Made by a program: the position numbers and the translations under genes. From Ophiodon elongatus (taxonomy: Eukaryota; Chordata; Actinopteri; Perciformes; Hexagrammidae), in NCBI GenBank assembly GCA_016806645.1, contig JACSYO010000506.1:1092001-1156000 (forward strand): 64,000 bases of DNA, read 5' to 3'. The stretch's first letter is position 1; the number at the start of each line of letters is the position of its first letter. The notes under the pieces were generated by a model. The model was not told the DNA's origin. It made no database searches and saw only the letters and a list, made by a program, of their open reading frames with translations. This document shows positions 56,241-64,000 of this stretch, one piece after another.

Positions 56241-56818
56241 CAGTGGTGAAAGAAGTACTCAGATCCTTTACTGTAAATTAAAAGTAAAAGTGTTCATATA
56301 AGATTGTATAAATAATTACTTACAAGTATAAGTCACAATCTTTACTTTCTTAAATGTATAGAAAGGGGTTGTGCGATGACTAATGTGGTAGGAAAGAAGA
56401 AAAAACTAAGTTCTGGTACAGAACAGTGTATATAAAGTGTATTACTCTGTTGCAAGTAAAAGTCCTACATTCAAAAGTAAAATGTATATAAAGTACTTAT
56501 TATACAGAATGACCCCATTCAGAGTGTGATACAAAATATACATTATTATATTACATTGATCATTATTACAGATGCCTTAACATGTAAGCAGCATTTTAAC
56601 TTTTAACTTAATTTTGTAACAGTTTAGTCTGTAACAAACCATCATAATTTAGAGGCTGATCATATATTTTGTAAGTAACCAAAGTAACTAACTATAGCTC
56701 TCAGATAGACGTAATGGAGTACAAAGTTCAATATTTCCCTCTGAAATGTAGTGGAGTGGAAGTATAATGTGGCATGAAATAGAAATTGAACAGTACTTGG
56801 TTACTTTGCATCTCTGCT
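56241..56818 (+). mobile_element. hAT-like MITE (family C), nearly full length
   Basis: It starts CAGTGGTGAAAGAAGTACTC then AGATCCTTTACTG, with internal TATTTCCCTCTGAAATGTAG TGGAG near 56740 and end GGTTACTTTGCATCTCTGCTG. It is about 578 bp and non-coding. Confidence 0.65.
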
Positions 56819-59064
56819 GAGGTCATTTCAGGTACCTGAGAGTCGAACACTGTGTCATTTCGACAGAAGCTGCGTGTCCGACCCACAAAAGCTGATATCT
56901 GAGGATCTTGAAGAACAGCAGCTCACTACAAACAGCCAGATAACAGCCGGGTCAGAGCCTGGAGCAACGAGCCTGGCGTGACTCTGTGAAGGTTGAGTCT
57001 CTGCTGTCGGTCAGGGTTAACATGTTTCCTTTCAGATTGAGTTTATGTGAACGAGGCTGTGTGTAGCAGATCGTCATATGGTAATCAAAACAAACTTACT
57101 TCACTGCTGCAGAAACGAAATGTCACAGTATGGATATTTGTTATTTATGAGCACCAATTACAGCGGTTACATAATACGGGAAATAGTAGCGATGCCCCGA
57201 AGCGTTTTGTGTAATCGTCATGCGTGTGGCAGTATTCTGGTTGCACAGTCAGATGTGACATCAAAGCGTTTCCTCCAACCAGTTGTGACAGGTTATTTTG
57301 GCCTTTAGCCGATAACACGACGATTACCTTACCATGAATAAGTGGGACACAACGTTGAAGTCCGAGACTTCATCAAGTTTTAAAACCTTTAGGAAGAATA
57401 AACTCCACAAACAAATCCAATGTCACCATAGAAAAAGATTCACAATCATTGCTGGGAATATCCTAGTAAATTAATTAAAACAGATACATCTTAATCCAGA
57501 TCTGAAACACATCCGGTATGCTGTTCTTAGGTAATATCATTTGCTGTTGAAGAGAACCAGGCGTCCATCAGGACATATATATTAGCTAAATGAGGACTTC
57601 AGCAATTTAGTGCTCATAAAGTTGTGTTATATGCGAAAAAAAAGAATAAAACAAGAATCCATGATGCAGAGATCCTGATCCTAAACCCCTGCTAGAGAAG
57701 TATTGGTCGAGCTCCCAAAGCCCTGGGTCCTACCATAGACTGTACATAAGGGGCCTACACTTCCCATAATGCAACTCTGCAGTGTCTTTCGTTTAGGCCC
57801 ATTTCTACCAGATCAATATGTGCTTTATAAAATATGTGGCTCAAGAAGCTTGTTGACTGATAACAGAGCTAGTTAGCTTGTTGGCTAATAGCTAACGCGC
57901 TAGCAGCTTCGAACATGCTCGCGCTAGTCGGTTACAATAGCTCCCCTTTGCTTCTGTCTATTTGAACTTGGCCTTTGAATCCCCTGACATTTTGTTCTGA
58001 CTTCGATAGTACATAATTGCATTAAATTAAGAGTTATTGAAGAGGGGAAAAGGTTCCTTGAGCAAGTGAGCTTGCTAACTGTCAGTTTAAGCAAGTTAAT
58101 AAGTAAGCTCACTAGCTAACGTGACTGTAAATCGTTTATTCAAAAGACCTCTTTGTGTCTAATAACTGTCTACATGTGTCTTTTGTAAAGGACATTGGAA
58201 CAGTTACTGTAATAAGCTCCGATAGCTTCCTCCATTTTCCCTCTCCGTCTCTCTGTTCCCTCAAAAGTCAGTATTCTTTGCTATTGGCCAATGGCTTCTT
58301 CTGCGATGGTTCAATGGACGGAAACCTGGCTAACGTGTACTTTGCCAGCTAGTTAGAGCTAATGTCTGTACAGTTGGCACATTGACTGTTTGGGGCGATT
58401 AAGACCGCACAAACAGTCTAGTTGTCAAATTTGTGTCAATAGCACATGCTGAAAATTTGCTGTGGCTAGAAGAGGATCAGAACACACCTGGCTGAACACA
58501 CCTTTGTTTGGCATTAAGCTTTTGCTTATTCAAACAAAAGCTTTATGCTAACTCACTGCTGCTGCAGATTACGCAGATCTGACTATGTTGTAAAAGAAGA
58601 AAATAAATTGTACACGTACAGGCCTTATCTCATTAAATGAGAAGTATTAGGTACACTAATTTATGGTAAAAAGACTTGCCAGGATCTTTTAGTAAATCCA
58701 ACCTGGCAACCTTCCAGACATAAAACCTCCTCTGTAATCTGCTGCTGCAACAAATATCAATCGGGTCAGTGCAGAGACCAATCCATGTCTCTTTAGATGA
58801 TGTTCAAAAGAATAAAAGACTTTTAACGAGATCTCTATTACCCACTTATTCGCCATGTTGAACAGCCAAATCCTCTGATCCCAACCTCATCAAGGTGGCC
58901 TCGACACTTCCCCCAACCCTTCACAACGTACTTCCTGGCACAATTTCTGCCACGCAGCTCCTACTTCCTGTTTACATTTGAGACAAAGTGTCAGGAAAAG
59001 GGCTAGAGTCGCAGAGCAGGATCATGACTCCAGTGTTTCTCTGGAGAGCTGCAGCTGTTGGCGC

Positions 59065-59117
59065 AGGAGGAGGAGGAGGAGGAGGAGGAGGAAGAAGGGG
59101 GAGGGGGAGGAGGGACT
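59065..59117. repeat. (GGA)n-rich polypurine tract
   Basis: About 53 bp of GGA triplets merging into GGGGGAGGGGGAGGAGGG. Gly- and Arg-rich open frames across it are artefacts. Confidence 0.95.
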
Positions 59118-59852
59118 ATTTCTGTATAGTCCTGACATCCCCGCGGAGAGAAGATGCCTCCATCACCATGAGGTAATTACAAGGTTTATATGACAGGGGA
59201 ACAATTACTGACTCAGTGTCTCAGAGGCCTTTTAATTGCAGGACTCTAGTGTTTTTGTCAACATGTATTTTAAGTGGAAGGCTCACGAACAATAGAAGGC
59301 ATCAGAAGACACTGCTTGCGTCCTCTTCGGTCACTGGTGTCTGTACAGAGATGATTTAGCTGATCGTCAGCAGATCTGAGGACAGAAAATGTAATTAACC
59401 GTTGACGCGCTCATGCATAAAGAGCCCTTCGCTGCATGTGAACCAGAAACATTTGACGCTGGGTCACTTGACAGCAACGCAGACGGCTGTCAGCTGTCAG
59501 AAATCAGATTAATTGTTATTAATTATTATTAAAGCGTAACACACTGCACTCCATCGTTCTTTCACACTCGGGTCACAAATGCATAGTATTGCATCATATG
59601 TTTTTGCAAATGTTACTCGAAAAGGAGTAAACAGTGCATTTTATGGGGACTATTTTAAGTTACGGATGAATACACGTATGGTGCTCTATGGTATTTACAA
59701 GAATAAGGAAGAATAAGATGTATCCGGTATATATATATCTCCAATATATCGATGTATTGTTGTGTTTGGTCTTTCCTTGGGCTTTGTTGTCAAAAAGAGA
59801 TATAAACGGTATTATCAGACTTATAGGAAATCTACTTACAGTACATTTTCTT

Positions 59853-59878
59853 TATATATATATATATATATATATATT
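59853..59878. repeat. (TA)13 microsatellite
   Basis: Pure TA tract followed by a further TATA-rich region to about 59905. Confidence 0.95.
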
Positions 59879-60837
59879 ACATATTATATATGTATATATA
59901 ATATGTATTTTTTTTATTTCCATCATTGTTTTACTTTGTCTTTTGACCTTTATTGTATTAACTGTTTATAATTGACTGGAATGCCTCCCATTTATTTATT
60001 GATTCAATTTAAATCCAGCTGCACATTTTAATTTGTCTTTGTTTTATTGTTTTTATTCTCCTGTTTGTCGAATGAAATATTCTCAATGACCTGTTGTGAT
60101 TTCTTTTTTTTTAAGTGTTACGTATAATGTTTTTTTCCTGTGCCCATGGAGACCACGAGATGCAGCTGAAAGATCTGGGACAAGATAGTTAACGATCAGA
60201 TCACAAGTCAACATTAATTTGTCAAACTACTGTTTCCAAGGTAAAAAAAAAAACAAGCTTTTAATAAACAAAACACAGAATAATATCTGAGGTTTACGCT
60301 GCACTGGAGCCACAGTGAGTCTGAGCAGGATACTGTGAGAAAGTTAGACTACACAGGATGAAATATGATTACAAGTGTAATAATATTATGTTGAAATGTC
60401 CACTGGCCAACAAGCTGAGACTGTCTGGCTGTGAAGGGAGGTTCGAGTCCACAGAAGAAAAAAAAAGACATCAGGAATCAGTCGTCCCTGACCGAGGGGG
60501 AGGACATATTTTATGACCTCCTAATTATAATTCAGGGGACGAACACGAGCCTTAACTCACCTCAGTAATGAACTTATCAGTGGCTGCGCTCATGTTTCAT
60601 GTTGTCTGAACTCTACTGCAAGGGGTCAGCTGATGAATATTAAAATGAACCCATTCGGTCTTTTGACATGTTCATTACTTTACATCCATCAAGTATGGAT
60701 TGAACCCTCTGCGAACACGAGAATGTCTTTAAATCTTTCGAGTCATGTTTGTCCCCTGAAGGACTCTCAGTTAATCAGTCCGTCAGTCAGGTGTCTCAAA
60801 ACGATGTCATTCGGAGGACGGAGTTAGCGAGCTATTC

Positions 60838-61402
60838 AGTTTAAGTGTACGATTATTTACAAATAAAAGTCCTGCATTTTTAATACTTGAAAAGTTTAAT
60901 CAGCAAAATGTAATGAAAAGTAAAACTACTCGTTATGTTGTAAAAGTTTAGTTCAGTGGGTCGTGAGATGATTAATGGGAGAGGAAAAGAAGAAATACGT
61001 TTTATTAAAAGGTAAATAAAAAGATTTTATACAAATCTGTTTTGGGACTTTTTCTCTCATCTTTGATTTTTAGTGAAATGTTGGATCATTTGAACAGTTA
61101 TTCAAATTAAATTTGGAGGAGAAATGTCGCTTTGGTGGAATTTCTAACGACTCAGAAAACACCGTATTATTAACCGTGAATAATTTATTATTATTATCAC
61201 GTGTTTTATGTGAAATATTAATCTGAAATGTAGCTATAGCTGTCAAATAAATGTAATAAGAGTAAAAAGTACCATGTTTCCCTCTGAAATGTAGTAGAGT
61301 AAAAGCATAAAGTAGCATAAAAAGGAAATACTCAAGTAAAGTACAAATACATCAAACGCGGCCCTAAGTGCAGTACTTGAGTAAATGTACTTTCCAGCAT
61401 TA
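60838..61402 (+). mobile_element. hAT-like MITE (family C), left end degenerate
   Basis: CAAATAAAAGTCCTGCATTT, GTTTCCCTCTGAAATGTAGT, AGGAAATACTCAAGTAAAGT and the end ACTTGAGTAAATGTACTTTCC. The left terminal repeat is not recognisable. Confidence 0.6.
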
Positions 61403-61949
61403 TGAAGAGTGAATGTGCAGCTCCAGGAAAATTATTCAGCCAAACATTATGTATTATATAACACAGCAGGATACTGTACAGGCTGTGCTTATAGCGGCGA
61501 GATGTGAGTACACAGTGTGACTGCAGCGAGGAAAGATTTATTTTAAGTTTGAAAAATATTCCTGGCTGAAAATTTGCCATCTACGAACCTTCGGGCTGAC
61601 ACGACTCTCCTTTGTAAAAAAAAAACTCTCTGTTTTCAAATGTTCACACTCCCATCAGCAGCTTTCATCTCTCACCACAGCTACTGTTGTTCTCTCAAGG
61701 TTTTGTTTATCGCCACCATCTTTTCTGCTTTCCTTGGATTACAGTTTCCCTCTTTAATCTTCTACACTGGTGCAAAAGTGCAAATAAACACACGCAACAC
61801 AAAATCCCACAACTGTATATAAGGTGATGTGTCTAACTCCATGCTTTTGGTGCAATTCTTTTTTACCAGATTCAAACCTGCACCATTTGATTTTGTTTGG
61901 CCAGTTGGGGTTAGAGCAACTAGCTGTAATCACTGGTCTATTTTAACCC

Positions 61950-62190
61950 TTTATGCTTGATATGGTGAACATCTTAGCAAATAATGGCTCTCCTGGTAGC
62001 TCCAATTTTGCTCTCCGCCAACTCCTGAGTGAAACATCTGGCTCTTAAGCTGCTAAATGCTCCACTGTGTTGGCCAGCAGGTAGTGTACGGCCGGTTTTA
62101 GGAGCTTTATTCCCTTTAAAAGCAGCCGCCTGTTGGTTGTGTTTGAGCGCGTTCAACTGTTTCTGCAGAGACCTTTTCTTTCTCTGTTGT
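61950..62190 (+). repeat. Decayed teleost interspersed repeat (family A)
   Basis: TCTCCGCCAACTCCTGAGTG, GGCTCTTAAGCTGCTAAATG then CTCCACTGTGTTGGCCAGCA, GGTAGTGTACGG and AGCAGCCGCCTGTTGG follow the family A order. Confidence 0.6.
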
Positions 62191-62709
62191 CATTCAGGAA
62201 GTGGAGCCACGCTGCTTCAAAAGGTTTTGCACACAGAGATTATGAAATGTGACACCAACACGTTGTCTGGGCTGCAGGCTCAGTTGACACTGATTCGACT
62301 GTGCAGCACATCAAAAGGGTCCAGTTTGGTCGTCCTGTGAAGTTCACAGACTCTGCTCTTTAAATTCCAGCCACTATTCTAATATGGAAAAAAAAAAAAA
62401 AAAAAGCTACTGCAGTCTGAGGGTGATAAAACTCTGCTATGATGTTTGATGTGGTTTATAAGGTGTTTTAAAAGATCCCGTGTGTTTTAAGTAACACTTT
62501 GTACCTTTCATCACGTCTTACACGTTCATTAATTTACACTCACTTACATTTTATTTATGGACACACACTTATATTTCTTCTCTGTTAAAACTGCTCCAGA
62601 CAGACGTCAAAACCGTACAGGAATATATTTCACAGCTGCTTAAAATAAAAATAGTTTGAGTGTTTTTTAGTCGTGGTGCATGCAGCAGCTTGGTTCTACG
62701 GATGGAAAT

Positions 62710-62765
62710 GTCGGTTGGTCGGTCCACCGCTTTCGTCCAGACTGAAATATCTCAACAACTGTGAA
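62710..62765 (+). repeat. Fragment of family D repeat
   Basis: GGTCGGTCCACCGCTTTCGT then CCAGACTGAAATATCTCAAC AACT is the same conserved segment as at 52100-52130. Confidence 0.5.
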
Positions 62766-63464
62766 TATGATATGTTCACGCAGTATTGTTAATGTATCTA
62801 TAAGACCACAGTGTCTTCTCCAGTTAGTAGATTTTCTGACAGCACAGAGTGACACTGAGCAACACAGAAGAGTTTTCTTCAGACATTGTTTAGATTTTGA
62901 CGAACCTAAAGACTTCATGGCGGCAAAAACAGCTTTTTTTAAAGCGGAATAAAAATATTTCCACAAACACTCTGAGTGTTTGGGAGAGACTGGACCTGGA
63001 AGATATCAGTATGGAACTAAAGATGGTCACATCCTTTCCAGGAAAGGTAAAGACAATAGTTTTATGTTGCTGAATACATCACACACATACAGTATAATCT
63101 CACTTTTTGTAAAGTGGTGAGAAACAAGATGAAGTAGAAGTTTTAATTAGATAACAACTACTTTTTAAAAACAATTTTGAACATAAAGATGTACCCAATA
63201 AAGTAGAATTAATGTAATTACAAAACATGAACACATACAGGTACAACTCAACCTGCACACGTGCAACGTGATCGGTTGATGCCTTTATTCACGGTGTGAT
63301 AGCTCATAAAAATGTACTTAATATTAATCGCCAGCATGCTTTCTAATAGGATTATGGTTAGGTTAGTGCTTTGAATTTGAGTTTATATGCAAAGCTGAGA
63401 TATGTGTATGCTAATCATTGTTATAAGCTATTCACAGGCTAATTGAAAGGGTAACGGCCACATA

Positions 63465-63505
63465 TACAGCCTCACAGAGCTGCTGGCATGACGGCAGCTA
63501 GTTTG
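63465..63505 (+). repeat. Terminal fragment of family D repeat
   Basis: ACAGCCTCACAGAGCTGCTG then GCATGACGGCAG is the typical end segment of the family, also seen at 52363-52382. Confidence 0.45.
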
Positions 63506-64000
63506 TGATGCAAGGTGATGAAAACGTAACTCAACTCTTCCTGCGTTACATTCAGTTCACATCCATTTTAAACTGAAAGAGAAAATCCTACAAATAGATG
63601 GTGAGGAGGTGTTTTTTTTTTTTACAGCTGCGGAAAACCTCATTGATTTGCCTTTCACTCGCATGAAAGACAAATCAAACATCTTCCCATTCTCTACTGG
63701 AGGCGTCTGCAGATGCACTTAAGGAGGGTTCACGCCTCCACTGAAAAGACTAAAGGGAGTTTCACAGGTGCCCGAATTCCTAAACTCCCGTGGGGCAACT
63801 CCGGACTGTCTGGACCGTGACATTCCTCCTGCTGCATGTGGAAGATTCATTTCTCCTGACTAAAGGGTTCGCCTCCAGCCCACAATCGACTCCACAGCAG
63901 CCGCTGAGGGTCAGTCAGGAGGTGAGAGGTCGAGTCCCAGGCAGCCGAGGTCAGGAGGGTTCACGCCACGATGGCTGCTGTTTGTCTCCTCGAAGGATTC

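Larger units (their letters stand above)
50376..64000. other. Downstream intergenic region; no gene supported
   Basis: In human the next gene beyond TMX1 is FRMD6, but no FERM-domain exon was found here. The interval is dominated by at least four copies of one hAT-like MITE (from 50594, 53169, 56241 and about 60838), fragments of other fish repeats, and TG, TA and GGA tracts. Between them the DNA is AT-rich and featureless. The short ATG-started frame beginning at 63971 runs off the end of the window and cannot be judged. Confidence 0.6.

Noticed and set aside
59065..59117. Possible G-quadruplex in the GGA tract
   Set aside because: Only three runs reach three guanines, so it falls short of the usual four-run rule; kept as a simple repeat.
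60441..60456. GGTTCGAGTCCA, resembling the B box of a tRNA gene (a similar GGTCGAGTCCC lies at 63928)
   Set aside because: No A box at the right distance and no cloverleaf can be drawn around either site.
50376..64000. frmd6, the next gene after TMX1 in human
   Set aside because: No FERM-domain exon is readable on either strand; it may lie beyond the right end.

Overview
The window is nuclear DNA from a vertebrate, almost certainly a teleost fish and probably a percomorph. It has split genes with GT-AG introns, abundant (CA)n/(TG)n microsatellites, and many decayed copies of repeat families that I recognise as common in fish. There are no operons, no CRISPR array, no recognisable RNA gene and no long transposon open reading frame. 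Most long open frames are chance readings of intronic, intergenic or microsatellite DNA.

Two real protein-coding genes can be supported. On the minus strand are the first three coding exons of trim9 (exon 1 at 21518-22354, exon 2 at 7701-7796, exon 3 at 6506-6628). They encode 352 residues: RING, two B-boxes and the first part of the coiled coil. The remaining exons (rest of coiled coil, COS box, fibronectin III, SPRY) should lie to the left, beyond position 1. On the plus strand is a complete tmx1 gene of eight coding exons (43591-48155), encoding a 322-residue ER membrane thioredoxin with a CPAC active site. Every exon junction keeps frame and uses GT-AG. The two genes are head to head, about 21 kb apart; the human genes TRIM9 and TMX1 are neighbours in the same arrangement on chromosome 14q22.1.

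Layout: 1-6505 trim9 intron 3 with fold-back repeats and a 38-bp palindrome; 6506-22354 trim9 exons 3 to 1, with a 13.7-kb intron 1; 22355-22700 GC-rich trim9 promoter and 5' leader with three CCAAT boxes and a strong G-quadruplex motif; 22700-43500 intergenic DNA with repeats and no supported gene; 43500-48155 tmx1; 48156 to about 50370 tmx1 3' UTR with two candidate polyadenylation signals; 50370-64000 intergenic DNA rich in one hAT-like MITE family, with no supported gene.

The genes have no known joint function: TRIM9 is a neuronal E3 ubiquitin ligase and TMX1 an ER oxidoreductase. No new biological system is evident. The points most worth checking are the loss in this TMX1 of the membrane-proximal cysteine pair that is palmitoylated in the human protein, the long TMX1 N-terminus, a five-fold cluster of MYB-type TAACGG sites at the start of tmx1 intron 1, the trim9 leader G-quadruplex, a CpG-rich patch with a 15-bp tandem repeat inside trim9 intron 1, and the palindrome beside a 90-bp CA tract.
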